From: JBBPYR01 sp038199755
Lineage (GTDB): Bacteria > Chloroflexota > Ktedonobacteria > Ktedonobacterales > Ktedonobacteraceae
Assembly: GCA_038199755.1 (NCBI GenBank)
Contig: JBBPYR010000020.1
Coordinates: 1 to 53,207 of the forward strand
DNA length: 53,207 nt
Reading direction: 5' to 3'
Shown: positions 33,561 to 42,502 of the stretch, piece by piece
Layout of the letters: every line of letters begins with the position of its first letter
Position numbering within the stretch: the stretch's first letter is position 1
Made by a program: the position numbers and the translations under genes
The notes under the pieces: generated by a model
What the model was told of the DNA's origin: nothing
The model's input: only the letters and a program-made list of their open reading frames with translations
Database searches by the model: none

Positions 33561-35282
33561 ATGTTGAAAGAACGTATCACGCGTACGCGGATACAAGGCG
33601 GTATGCAAAAGGGGAACGTGACCAAATATCGACCTTTCCCACCTATTAATCTACCAGATCGCCAATGGCCTTCGCGCACTATTACCACTGCACCCATCTG
33701 GTGCAGCGTTGATCTGCGCGATGGCAACCAGGCCCTACCTATTCCAATGGGCATCAAGGAGAAATTGGAGATGTTCCAACTCCTGGTCGATATTGGCTTC
33801 AAAGAGATTGAAGTTGGTTTCCCATCGTCCTCGCAGATCGAGTTTGACTTTGTGCGCCTGCTGATTGAAGAGAAGCGCATTCCCGACGATGTCACCATTC
33901 AGGTGCTTGTGCAGGCCCGCGACGAGTTAATCACGCGCACCTTTGAGTCATTGCGTGGTGCGAAGAAAGCTATTGTTCATCTCTATAACTCGACCTCACC
34001 ACTGCAACGCCGCGTCGTATTCGGTCTGGAGAAACCAGACATCATCAACATCGCCACCCACGGCGCAACGCTGGTTAAAGAACTGGTCGCAACCCTTCCT
34101 GAAACGCAGATCATGATGGAGTACTCGCCCGAAAGCTTCTCGTCAACCGAGATCGATTTCGCCTTGGATATCTGTGAAGCCGTGGTTGACGTTTGGCAAC
34201 CGACATCTGACAACAAAATTATTCTGAACCTGCCTGTCACTGTTGAGGTCGCAACCCCTAATGTCCATGCCGACCAAATCGAGTGGTTCTGCCGTCACCT
34301 CCGCCATCGTGAGCATACCATCATTAGCCTGCATACCCACAATGATCGTGGCACTGGCGTTGCCTGCACCGAATTAGGCCTGCTGGCCGGAGCAGACCGT
34401 GTAGAAGGCACACTCTTTGGCAATGGCGAGCGCACCGGCAATGTAGATATCGTAACCGTGGCCCTCAATATGTACACCCAGGGCGTGGACCCAGGCCTCG
34501 ATTTTAGCGATGTGAGCGCGATTAGTGTGGTTGCCGAAAAATGTACCCGTCTCGGCGTGCCCATTCGCCATCCATATGCGGGCGAACTGGTCTTTACCGC
34601 CTTCTCCGGCTCACATCAAGATGCCATTAATAAGGGCATGACCGCGCAAGATACCGCTCCTGGTGCCATGTGGGAAGTTCCGTATTTGCCCATCGATCCC
34701 AAAGATATTGGTCGTTCCTATGAGGCTATTATTCGCATTAACTCCCAGTCAGGCAAGGGTGGCGTGGCCTACGTCATGGACACCGAATTTGGCTACCAAT
34801 TGCCCAAGGCCATGCATGTTGAACTGGGCAAGATCATTAAAGACCTCGCCGATGAATCCGGTGAGGAACTTTCTGGTACACAAATCTTCAACGCCTTCGC
34901 CCAAGAGTACTTGCAGCGCGACGAACCATTTGCCTTTGAGTCATTTTCGGTCGAGAAAATCGCCGCGCAAGATGGCTCCAAAGCTGTTACCTGCGTTGCC
35001 CACATCTCCATTGATGGCGTTGTGCGGGAATTGCATGGAAGTGGGAATGGCCCCATCGACGCCTTCGTGCAGGCCCTCAACCAGGGTGACGTGGCTGAAT
35101 TTAAGCTGCTCTCCTACTCCGAGCACGCCCTCGAGCAGGGTGCGCAGGCGCAGGCCATTGCCTATATCCAGATCGAAACGTCCTCTCATGCCACCTTCTT
35201 TGGTGCTGCCATCGATACCAGCATCGAAATTGCCGCCGTCAAAGCCATTCTCAGTGCCCTCAATCGCTCTCAACAACAATAG
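33561..35282 (+). CDS. leuA: 2-isopropylmalate synthase
   Basis: A 573-residue enzyme, first step of leucine synthesis from 2-oxoisovalerate and acetyl-CoA. The long, type 2 form: KYRPFPPINLPDRQWPSRTI at the N-terminus, WCSVDLRDGNQAL (catalytic Arg-Asp), SLHTHNDRGTGVA (metal-binding HxH region), ADRVEGTLFGNGERTGNVD, and a C-terminal LeuA_dimer regulatory domain (VAHISIDGVVRELHGSGNGP). The ATG at 33561 follows ACGGAG. No other leu genes are beside it, but ilvA lies 11 kb away. A 32-bp hairpin begins on its stop codon. Confidence 0.96.
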   Translation: MLKERITRTRIQGGMQKGNVTKYRPFPPINLPDRQWPSRTITTAPIWCSVDLRDGNQALPIPMGIKEKLEMFQLLVDIGFKEIEVGFPSSSQIEFDFVRLLIEEKRIPDDVTIQVLVQARDELITRTFESLRGAKKAIVHLYNSTSPLQRRVVFGLEKPDIINIATHGATLVKELVATLPETQIMMEYSPESFSSTEIDFALDICEAVVDVWQPTSDNKIILNLPVTVEVATPNVHADQIEWFCRHLRHREHTIISLHTHNDRGTGVACTELGLLAGADRVEGTLFGNGERTGNVDIVTVALNMYTQGVDPGLDFSDVSAISVVAEKCTRLGVPIRHPYAGELVFTAFSGSHQDAINKGMTAQDTAPGAMWEVPYLPIDPKDIGRSYEAIIRINSQSGKGGVAYVMDTEFGYQLPKAMHVELGKIIKDLADESGEELSGTQIFNAFAQEYLQRDEPFAFESFSVEKIAAQDGSKAVTCVAHISIDGVVRELHGSGNGPIDAFVQALNQGDVAEFKLLSYSEHALEQGAQAQAIAYIQIETSSHATFFGAAIDTSIEIAAVKAILSALNRSQQQ

Positions 35283-35349
35283 AGCTAAACAAAGAGCAGG
35301 AGGGAAAAGTGGTATTGCCACTTTTCCCTCCTGCTCTTTGTTTAGCTCT
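35281..35349. terminator. 32-bp perfect hairpin between leuA and the propeller gene
   Basis: Arms 35281-35312 and 35318-35349 pair without mismatch, loop TATTG. The left arm begins inside the leuA stop codon; TTATCTTCTCTCTT follows on the + side. Shared by the convergent genes. Confidence 0.8.
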
Positions 35350-35360
35350 TATCTTCTCTC

Positions 35361-36182
35361 TTAGAAACTGCCCGCGGGTATCTTTCCCAACTTGTTTGCG
35401 TACAGTTCGGTAAACCAGACATTGTTGCTGCCATCGACAATCAACCCATCATGGGGATGGGCAGAGGTGTTTGAGAGCCGTATCGCTTTGACCGAACCAG
35501 TTTGTGGGTTGAGGTAGCCCACACGCGCATCCAACGAGTCATCAAACCAGACCATACCGTGGCTATCCGTGCTAATGCCAGAAATATGTGTGCCTGGACA
35601 ATTATTGGGATTTGGGCAAATGCCGTTCGAGCCTTGGAAATCTTTATGCATCCCTGTGTTGGGCACATATTCGCCAATGACACCAGAAAATCCCTGACTA
35701 TACCAGATATTCCCTGCCTTGTCAGCGGTAATCAGGTGTGGGCTGAATGTGTTGATGGCATGCTCTGCGATTGTGATATGACCCGTTGTGGTTGGCGTAA
35801 AGGTGCCAATTTTAGACAAGTCATTCTCTGCAAACCAGATCTTGCCGTTGGGTGCCGTGGTAATGCCATAAGGACTGGCATCGGCAGAGGGGATAGTTGT
35901 TTCCACAAATGTATGAGTCGTGGTATTAAAAAAGCCTATTTTGTTTGCACTAAACTCACTGAACCAGATATTTCCATTGCCATCTAGCGTAACTCCCCAG
36001 GGATTTGTTTGTGTTGGCACCTCGCTGAGGCTTGCCGCATACGTGACCTGCTGGGTAGCAAATATCGAGGCCAGCAGCACGCTCATAAGCACGGCTATCA
36101 GCACAACTCTTGTTCGTTTGACTGTTATTGCAGACCAAATCGATTTCTCTAACGATGCCTGTATAAACACATTTCTTGTCAT
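35361..36182 (-). CDS. Secreted streptogramin lyase-like beta-propeller protein
   Basis: A 273-residue protein. A basic N-terminus and hydrophobic helix at about 25-48 (VVLIAVLMSVLLASIFA) form a signal or anchor. The rest consists of propeller blades with the Vgb pattern: PWGVTLDGNGNIWFSEF, PYGITTAPNGKIWFAE, HLITADKAGNIWYSQ, ISGISTDSHGMVWFDD and HDGLIVDGSNNVWFTE. Virginiamycin B lyase opens streptogramin B rings, but most relatives with this repeat lack that activity. The protein is export-targeted and slightly shorter than Vgb, so a resistance role is doubtful. Confidence 0.83.
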   Translation of the reverse strand: MTRNVFIQASLEKSIWSAITVKRTRVVLIAVLMSVLLASIFATQQVTYAASLSEVPTQTNPWGVTLDGNGNIWFSEFSANKIGFFNTTTHTFVETTIPSADASPYGITTAPNGKIWFAENDLSKIGTFTPTTTGHITIAEHAINTFSPHLITADKAGNIWYSQGFSGVIGEYVPNTGMHKDFQGSNGICPNPNNCPGTHISGISTDSHGMVWFDDSLDARVGYLNPQTGSVKAIRLSNTSAHPHDGLIVDGSNNVWFTELYANKLGKIPAGSF

Positions 36183-36474
36183 TTTTCCCCCTCTTTATGA
36201 GATACAATGGCCTATAACTGCATTTTGTCTGCTTTTATTTATATGTTGTTGTTATACTGAACTATAGAGAAAGATTGTACAAGATACACAGGTATCAAAA
36301 AAGTGTCCAAACGTATCTATTTTCGTTTTAGCGCGAATTGCCTTTCGCTGTTTGACCAGTATGAAACTAAACTTAACCATATTTAGCCATACTTGCCATC
36401 ATCCACTATAATGTGACTGATACAATCTGTCTATTGTCTTACTGTGGGCTCACAAGAAAGCGAGAACGAGCGAT

Positions 36475-37623
36475 ATGGATTTCACACTCAACGAAGAGCA
36501 GTCAGCCATTCGTGCTACCTGTAGAGAATTTGCGGAACAAGAAATCAAGCCTCTGGCCGAAGAAATGGATGCCAGTGGGAAGTTTCCTTATGAACTGGTG
36601 CATAAGATGGGCGAATTAGGGTTATTGGGCCTGCCCTTTCCCGAAGAATATGGCGGCGCAGGAGCCGATTTCCTCTCATATTGCCTCGCGATTGAAGAGA
36701 TTTCTCGTGGTGATGTCTCAGTAGGCATCACGATGGAGGCTCATACCTCGCTTGGTGCTACCCCTTTTTATCTCTTTGGGAGTAGCGAGCAAAAAGAGCA
36801 GTTTCTCGTTCCTCTCGCACGCGGTGAGCAACTATGGGCGTTTGGCCTTACCGAACCCGGCGCAGGTTCTGATTCTGGTGGCGCACAGACGCACGCCGTT
36901 CTACAAAATGGCGCATGGCACATTAACGGCTCGAAAGCCTTCATCACCAACGCTGGTACTGCCATGACTGGAGGTGTCACCATCACCGCCGTAACGGGCA
37001 CGCGCTCCGATGGGCGCAATGAGATTACCAACATCATCGTTCCCAAAGGCACCGTGGGCTATGAGATTGGTAATCCCTACAAAAAGATGGGCTGGAAGGC
37101 ATCGGATACACGCCCCCTTTCCTTTGAGGATTGTGTTGTGCCTGCGGGCAACATTCTGGGGCAGCAGGGTGATGGCTTTAAGCAATTTATGCAAATCCTC
37201 GATGCTGGTCGTATCGCTATCGCGGCCCTCTCCGTCGGCTTAGCTCAGGCCTGCCTGGACGAGGCATTGCAATACGCGAAAGAGCGAAAGCAGTTTGGGC
37301 AGGCCCTCAGTAAATTTCAAGCCATCCAGTTCAAACTCGCTGACATGGATATGGAAATAGAACTGGCTCGTCTCATGTATTACAAGGCCGCTTGGCTGCA
37401 CATGCAAGGCAAACCCTACACACGGGAAGCATCGATGGCGAAACTCTTTGCCTCCGAGACAGCCAAACGTGCCGCTGACCAAGCCGTCCAAATTCACGGC
37501 GGCTATGGCTTCATGGATGAATACCCTGTTTCGCGTTACTGGCGGAGTGTCAAAGTCAACGAAATTGGGGAAGGCACTAGTGAGGTGCAGCGCATGCTCA
37601 TCGCCAAACTGATGGGGTGCTGA
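36475..37623 (+). CDS. Acyl-CoA dehydrogenase
   Basis: A 382-residue FAD enzyme forming a 2,3-double bond in acyl-CoA. Domain order is normal: helical N-terminus MDFTLNEEQSAIRATCREFA, beta domain with FGLTEPGAGSDSGGAQT and YKKMGWKASDTRPLSFEDC, C-terminal helical domain with RKQFGQALSKFQAIQFKLAD, QIHGGYGFMDEYPVSRYWRS and GEGTSEVQRMLIAKLMG carrying the likely catalytic Glu. It resembles the short-chain/butyryl group. A TATAAT at 36407-36412 may mark the promoter. An enoyl-CoA hydratase gene lies 5 kb downstream. Confidence 0.94.
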   Translation: MDFTLNEEQSAIRATCREFAEQEIKPLAEEMDASGKFPYELVHKMGELGLLGLPFPEEYGGAGADFLSYCLAIEEISRGDVSVGITMEAHTSLGATPFYLFGSSEQKEQFLVPLARGEQLWAFGLTEPGAGSDSGGAQTHAVLQNGAWHINGSKAFITNAGTAMTGGVTITAVTGTRSDGRNEITNIIVPKGTVGYEIGNPYKKMGWKASDTRPLSFEDCVVPAGNILGQQGDGFKQFMQILDAGRIAIAALSVGLAQACLDEALQYAKERKQFGQALSKFQAIQFKLADMDMEIELARLMYYKAAWLHMQGKPYTREASMAKLFASETAKRAADQAVQIHGGYGFMDEYPVSRYWRSVKVNEIGEGTSEVQRMLIAKLMGC

Positions 37624-37689
37624 CCATCATGCAAAGAGGTGCTCTGGGCCGCGATGCTCCCTCACTTTATAACAAAGGATGGTACTTAT

Positions 37690-38535
37690 ATGAGTATTGT
37701 AACGACAAAACTGCTATCAGAAATCCCGCTCTTTTCTAAACTGGATGAAGATGAACTGACTGAACTACGAGCCATCATGACCGAACGTATTTTCCTTCCC
37801 AGCCAGCAAATTATGAAGGCGGGTGAGCAAGGAAACACACTCAATATCATTGAGCGGGGTGAGGTCGAAATCTGGCTGACCGATACCGATGGCAAAAAAG
37901 TAGTGCTTGATGTCTTTGGCCCCGGCAAGTTCTTTGGTGAGCTTTCGATGCTTACTGGCGAATCGCGCTCTGCCAGTGCCACATCCGCGGAAGAGGTAGC
38001 AACACTAGAATTAGAGCGTGATGAATTCTTCGACTTCCTGCGGCGCAGACCAGATGCCGCCATTGATGTGCTCATAGAACTTGGTCAACGCCTCAAACAC
38101 ACGGATGATATCTTGCGTACTCGTGCCAGTCGTAACCCGAATGAGGAGCAAAACGAGCCTGTTTCACCGGGCCAGCGTATTGCCGATGCGATTGCCGATT
38201 TTAGCGGCTCTCTTCCCTTCTTGCTCATCAATTTTATCGCTTTTCTGTTGTGGATAATCACCAATACCCTTGGTCCAACTTTATTTCACTTCGATCCCTA
38301 TCCCTTTCAGTTTCTCACCATGGCTGTCTCCCTCGAAGCAATCTTCCTCTCCATTTTTGTGCTGATTAGTCAGAACCGTCAAGCCTCGAAAGATCGTGTC
38401 AAAGCTGATCTGGATTATCAAGTTGACGTAAAATCGGAGCTAGAGATGAGTGTTATGACGGTCAAGTTGCGCGATATCGAACAAAAGTTACACCATATCC
38501 ATAGTGATCTTCTGCGCTCTGGCGTAAACAATTAA
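37690..38535 (+). CDS. Cyclic-nucleotide-binding domain fused to DUF1003 membrane domain
   Basis: About 281 residues. Residues 1-130 are a cNMP-binding beta-barrel (LLSEIPLFSKLDEDELTELR, IMKAGEQGNTLNIIERGEVE, FGPGKFFGELSMLTGESRSA), but the phosphate-binding Arg-Ala pair reads ESRSAS. From about 165 a DUF1003-type membrane part follows, with helices LPFLLINFIAFLLWIITNTL and FLTMAVSLEAIFLSIFVLI, then SQNRQASKDRVKADLDYQVD. There is no HTH, so it is not a CRP regulator. ATG 37690 is preferred to the upstream GTG. It lies 66 bp after the acyl-CoA dehydrogenase gene. It may be a membrane sensor of cyclic nucleotides; function unknown. Confidence 0.87.
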   Translation: MSIVTTKLLSEIPLFSKLDEDELTELRAIMTERIFLPSQQIMKAGEQGNTLNIIERGEVEIWLTDTDGKKVVLDVFGPGKFFGELSMLTGESRSASATSAEEVATLELERDEFFDFLRRRPDAAIDVLIELGQRLKHTDDILRTRASRNPNEEQNEPVSPGQRIADAIADFSGSLPFLLINFIAFLLWIITNTLGPTLFHFDPYPFQFLTMAVSLEAIFLSIFVLISQNRQASKDRVKADLDYQVDVKSELEMSVMTVKLRDIEQKLHHIHSDLLRSGVNN

Positions 38536-38543
38536 GTCGATGA

Positions 38544-38609
38544 GAGGCTAACAAGCACAAAAAACAGGGCTGGTTACTACCAGCCCTGTTTTTTGTGCTT
38601 GTTAGCCTC
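38544..38609. terminator. 31-bp perfect hairpin between convergent genes
   Basis: Arms 38544-38574 and 38579-38609 pair perfectly, loop TACT; a run of six T lies in the right arm. The right arm covers the last codons and stop of the anti-sigma gene. Confidence 0.8.
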
Positions 38610-40398
38610 GCAGCGGCCATTGGAACATTCTGAAGGTAATGCTTTGATTGGTGATATCTGTACTATCCGTCCACACGGCACTATCAGGATTGACGGCAAG
38701 GAAATCTGCACCTGCGGGCACTTTAGCCACGATGACAGGCGATTTCGCCACCACATCATACATCTCATAGCCCTTTTCACTCTGCCAGAACAAGAAGGTG
38801 CTTCCACCTTGCAAGGCTGAGGCCGTGTTACCACTGAAGATAATCGGCGGTCCCAATGTATTATCTGAGGTAAAGGCCAGAATCGTACCGTGTATCGCTG
38901 CATCAGGTTGTGATGGATAGATGGTGGCATCTATCCTGTTCACTATTGCCGCTGCTGCACTATTTGTTGCGCTCGTGGGCGTTGCCACGGCATTTGCCGC
39001 TTGTGTTGCTACAGGCGTTCCCACCGCAGCATTGAAGCTGGTAGCGTCTGCTGTACTTAAGACAAACAGGGTGTTATTCACTATTTGCGGTTGAAAGGAC
39101 ATGCCATCCCCACGGAACAGATATTGACTGGTCAGCGTACGTGGTTTGCCGTTACTATAGGTTGGCTCCACGTTGCTCGTAATTTGTGACCAGACATTAC
39201 TATACATGACCCCATCGCTGCCCTGCCATTCTTCAGACCAGTACAATACATTGCTGTCACTGTTGACCGTCGGAGAGGTGAGAATATGGCCGTTTTTCGC
39301 GCTCGCAATCTCTTTGCTCTGCACTCCCCGCACGTTGTCCAGTTGATAACTGAGCAGGTGAGCATCACCTTTGTTGTCAATCATGCCAAGGAACATAGTG
39401 TTCTGTGTGAGCGACAACCCCTGAATGGGAGTATGAACCCAGCCTGGAACAGTACTCTTATCAAATGTCCCTGTCAAGATCGTCACAGGAGAGGGAAGAC
39501 TATCTTTCACTATCCTTTGCTGTGGGCCGATTGGTAGGGCGCGCAGTGCCCAGGTGCGCGTGTCGTTTACATCACTTGTGGGTATGTGGTTGTGCGTGAT
39601 GCTTTGCGCAGTCTGTTGCAAGTCGAATTGCAACCATACCACCCAATTTTCTGAACTACCAAGCACGATGAGTGGACTCTGACTCATGCTCTCCAATAAT
39701 GGCATACTGATACTATCTTGCGGCATGCTCTGATTATTAACCTGCTCAAGCATCCAGGCATTGCTATCTTTGCCATAGGCGGTATAGTAGATATGCTCCT
39801 GATTCGCCACCGCGCTCACAACATGCGTGTAATCACTTGTTGTCGTGTAGTGCGCCATCGCCACCTGTGCGGGCTGGTTGATTGATGCCGTTGGCGTAAT
39901 AGTATGATTCGCCAACAGTAAGAGGGCGACTAATCCGCTCGCCATAATTATCAGTAGAAAAGATGCCGCCAGCCCTATCACCGCAAATTGATTAATTTGA
40001 GTACGGCGATGTGCCTTACGCTTGGGATGTAAAATAGGAAGGGGGCCAGTCTCAGCCGTGCTAAACGCCGCTAATGCCTCATTCTTATGATTCATCTGTG
40101 CGCGCTCATGCATATACGGCTTGAGAAAATCCGGCGGTGAAGGAGCCGTAGTTGGTGAGCTTTGAAGAAAGCGTGTATGCTCTGCTGCGAGAGCTTGCAT
40201 GAGTTTCATGCGTGCGTCAGCAGATGGCGCATGCGTAGGAAGCATGCGCAGACCGTCGCCCACAAATTGCGTCTGCGCAAGTACATTCCTGCATGCAGAG
40301 CACTGTTCTAGGTGAGCATCCAACGCCGTTGTATCTGCTTTGTCGTTTTTGAGTTCGTGATATGCAGCTAATAATATCCGAGCCTGACTACAATTCAA
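38602..40398 (-). CDS. Zinc-finger anti-sigma factor with large extracytoplasmic domain (2)
   Basis: A 598-residue membrane protein. The N-terminus has the anti-sigma zinc finger (LLAAYHELKND, then HLEQCSAC with H-x3-C-x2-C). One membrane helix lies near 145-170 (IGLAASFLLIIMASGLVALL). The outer 420 residues are beta-rich with an Ala/Thr-rich low-complexity segment near 475-500, and resemble a divergent propeller rather than clear TolB blades. It overlaps the sigma gene by 4 bp. Same plan as the protein at 24576, so both arose from one sensor design, with different outer domains. Confidence 0.85.
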   Translation of the reverse strand: MNCSQARILLAAYHELKNDKADTTALDAHLEQCSACRNVLAQTQFVGDGLRMLPTHAPSADARMKLMQALAAEHTRFLQSSPTTAPSPPDFLKPYMHERAQMNHKNEALAAFSTAETGPLPILHPKRKAHRRTQINQFAVIGLAASFLLIIMASGLVALLLLANHTITPTASINQPAQVAMAHYTTTSDYTHVVSAVANQEHIYYTAYGKDSNAWMLEQVNNQSMPQDSISMPLLESMSQSPLIVLGSSENWVVWLQFDLQQTAQSITHNHIPTSDVNDTRTWALRALPIGPQQRIVKDSLPSPVTILTGTFDKSTVPGWVHTPIQGLSLTQNTMFLGMIDNKGDAHLLSYQLDNVRGVQSKEIASAKNGHILTSPTVNSDSNVLYWSEEWQGSDGVMYSNVWSQITSNVEPTYSNGKPRTLTSQYLFRGDGMSFQPQIVNNTLFVLSTADATSFNAAVGTPVATQAANAVATPTSATNSAAAAIVNRIDATIYPSQPDAAIHGTILAFTSDNTLGPPIIFSGNTASALQGGSTFLFWQSEKGYEMYDVVAKSPVIVAKVPAGADFLAVNPDSAVWTDSTDITNQSITFRMFQWPLRG

Positions 40399-41222
40399 TC
40401 TTCACCGACCTCTTTATGGTACAAACCGATAAACCGTTCGCGCGCACGCATCAAACGCATTTTAACCGCAGACGCACTAATATTCAGTACTTCTGCAATC
40501 TCTGCACAAGAAAGCCCATCATTTTCGTAAAGCCAAAGACAAACTGCATATTTTTGTGGCAATTGTTTGAAGACGCGTTCCACGATCTCGCGATCAGCAA
40601 CACGCCCTTCGAAGCGTCCCCCGTCATAACCACCACGTTCATACATCGAAACAACCGCGCTGGACTTGCTTTCGTTCGTGTGTTCATCGCCGTTCGTATT
40701 GAAGTTTTCCGATACCGCGCCCCCAGAGTCTGAGAGCACGCCAGCACCAATACCACGGTCTTCATTAAACAGTGAGAGCGGAAGCCAAGAAATCAAACGC
40801 CGCCGTCTCAGCGTGTCAGTCGTCGTGTTTGCTGCTATACGGTACAGCCACGCCGACAACGCACCGGGCTGTACAACCGTTCCGCTTAATAATGCCTTAT
40901 ACGCTTTCACAAACACATCTTGCGCGAGATCATTTGCCTGTTCACGATTGCCAATTAGATGATAGATGAAGTTCGTTATAGGAACTTGATAGCGTAAGAA
41001 GATAGACTCAAAGTCTGCTACCTCTACTCGCTGTATCTGCTCTTGAGAAGCAGGTGTACTTGGAGCGGGGCCAACAAGCGTGTGTGTCTCCTCTCGCGTA
41101 TCTGCCTCCACATCTCCATCCTCGCCCTTTGGCTGCGGAACGGTAGAATGGCCGACACGTTCATCATCATGAAATGAGCGCGTACTGCTATTCGTATTGT
41201 AAAGACGGATAGAGGTATCCAT
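40395..41222 (-). CDS. ECF-type RNA polymerase sigma factor (2), with long N-terminus
   Basis: A 275-residue sigma factor. The first 75 residues are acidic, low-complexity and extra. Region 2: FLRYQVPITNFIYHLIGNRE, DLAQDVFVKAYKALL and LSAWLYRIAANTTTDTLRRR. A 60-residue disordered linker precedes region 4: FKQLPQKYAVCLWLYENDGL and CAEIAEVLNISASAVKMRLM. It shares the LRRRxLIxWLP motif with sigma factor 1, so they are paralogues. It is coupled to the anti-sigma gene and divergent from holB. Confidence 0.92.
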   Translation of the reverse strand: MDTSIRLYNTNSSTRSFHDDERVGHSTVPQPKGEDGDVEADTREETHTLVGPAPSTPASQEQIQRVEVADFESIFLRYQVPITNFIYHLIGNREQANDLAQDVFVKAYKALLSGTVVQPGALSAWLYRIAANTTTDTLRRRRLISWLPLSLFNEDRGIGAGVLSDSGGAVSENFNTNGDEHTNESKSSAVVSMYERGGYDGGRFEGRVADREIVERVFKQLPQKYAVCLWLYENDGLSCAEIAEVLNISASAVKMRLMRARERFIGLYHKEVGED

Positions 41223-41382
41223 TGGTTACATCAACCTTAAAACAGCTGGATTTTTTGACAAGTATACATAACACTTTTCTATACATCGATAGCATAACAC
41301 ATTTGTATAGAGCACGCTGTGAAGTGATGAACAATTTGAGCTGCATATTGTCATCACCGCCGATTTCTGCTACCATGTCAGC

Positions 41383-42399
41383 ATGCAGACACAACAACTA
41401 GGCTGGAACATTGTCGGCCATGAACACTCCATAGATATCTTGCGTCGCACCTTGGCCGCGCAACAGGTACGCCATGCCTATTTGCTCTCCGGCCCACAGC
41501 ATATCGGGAAGGTGCTGCTCGCCCAACGCTTCGCGCAAACGTTGCTGTGTACGGGTGGACCCGATCCACAGGTCGCGCCACAAGACCCGTGCAATACCTG
41601 CCTTTCCTGCCGCAAAGTCTTGCACGCCAATCATCCTGATGTGCATATCATTACGCGCCCACCTGATAAGCAATTCATCTTAATCGAACAGATTCGCATG
41701 CTGCAAAGCGATTCGGCACGGCGCACCCTGGAGGGCAGGCGCAACGTCTTTATCATCGAAAATGCCCATGAAATGAACGCCCAAGCCGCCAATAGTCTCC
41801 TGAAAACATTGGAAGAGCCAGAACCGGAGGTCGTGCTGCTGCTCACCGTTCCCGATGCTGGCCTGCTCTTACCCACCATCTTGTCGCGCATCCAACAAAT
41901 CCCCATGCAACTTTTGACGACCACGCAAATCAAAGCCGCCTTGCAGTCGCAGTGGGAGGTTGAGCCAAAGGAAGCCGAACTGATCGCCGCCCTTGCCGCC
42001 GGTCGCATGGGCTGGGCCATCCAAGCCGTTGAAGACGAAGACCTGCTCTCGGAGCGCAAGGCCCAACTCGACATCTTGACAAAGCTACCATCCGCCAGCC
42101 GCACACAGCGTTTTGATATCGCACAGCGCATCAGCTCCGATGGCGAGAAGGTACATGACCTGCTAGAGTTGTGGTTACTGTGGTGGCGTGATATGGTATT
42201 AGCAGCAAATAAATGCCTGGACCTGACCGTCAACGTTGACATGCGCGATCAGTTAAAGACACAGGCGGCAAAGGTTGGTACCGCAGAGTCAGTACGTATG
42301 GTGCGTGCCATTTTGCAAACAATGGAATACATAGAGCAAAATGTCAACCCACGCGTCGCCCTTGAAGTACTCATGCTCGATATGCCAACCATCAAATAG
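41383..42399 (+). CDS. holB: DNA polymerase III subunit delta prime
   Basis: A 338-residue clamp-loader subunit. AYLLSGPQHIGKVLLAQRFA has a degenerate P-loop (GKV), as in delta prime, which does not hydrolyse ATP. Four cysteines of the zinc module lie in the segment CTGG...CNTCLSC. ENAHEMNAQAANSLLKTLEE and the ILSRIQQ motif follow; the usual SRC reads SRI. The rest is the helical collar domain. Start ATG 41383; single-gene unit divergent from sigma factor 2. Confidence 0.9.
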   Translation: MQTQQLGWNIVGHEHSIDILRRTLAAQQVRHAYLLSGPQHIGKVLLAQRFAQTLLCTGGPDPQVAPQDPCNTCLSCRKVLHANHPDVHIITRPPDKQFILIEQIRMLQSDSARRTLEGRRNVFIIENAHEMNAQAANSLLKTLEEPEPEVVLLLTVPDAGLLLPTILSRIQQIPMQLLTTTQIKAALQSQWEVEPKEAELIAALAAGRMGWAIQAVEDEDLLSERKAQLDILTKLPSASRTQRFDIAQRISSDGEKVHDLLELWLLWWRDMVLAANKCLDLTVNVDMRDQLKTQAAKVGTAESVRMVRAILQTMEYIEQNVNPRVALEVLMLDMPTIK

Positions 42400-42502
42400 C
42401 GGCGAGAGTTTATCACGCTCATCTCGTATGGCAAACCGATGTGTTTGGAAGCCTAACTATTACCGTGTAGTCATGTAACCCAAGACCAAAGAGGTGTTTT
42501 CG

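Noticed and set aside
35361..36182. Annotation as a true streptogramin B resistance lyase
   Set aside because: The blade repeats are shared by many unrelated propellers and the protein carries an export signal; resistance cannot be claimed.
41383..42399. Calling holB the ATP-hydrolysing gamma/tau subunit (dnaX)
   Set aside because: The P-loop is degenerate (GKV), length is 338 residues, and the arrangement fits delta prime.
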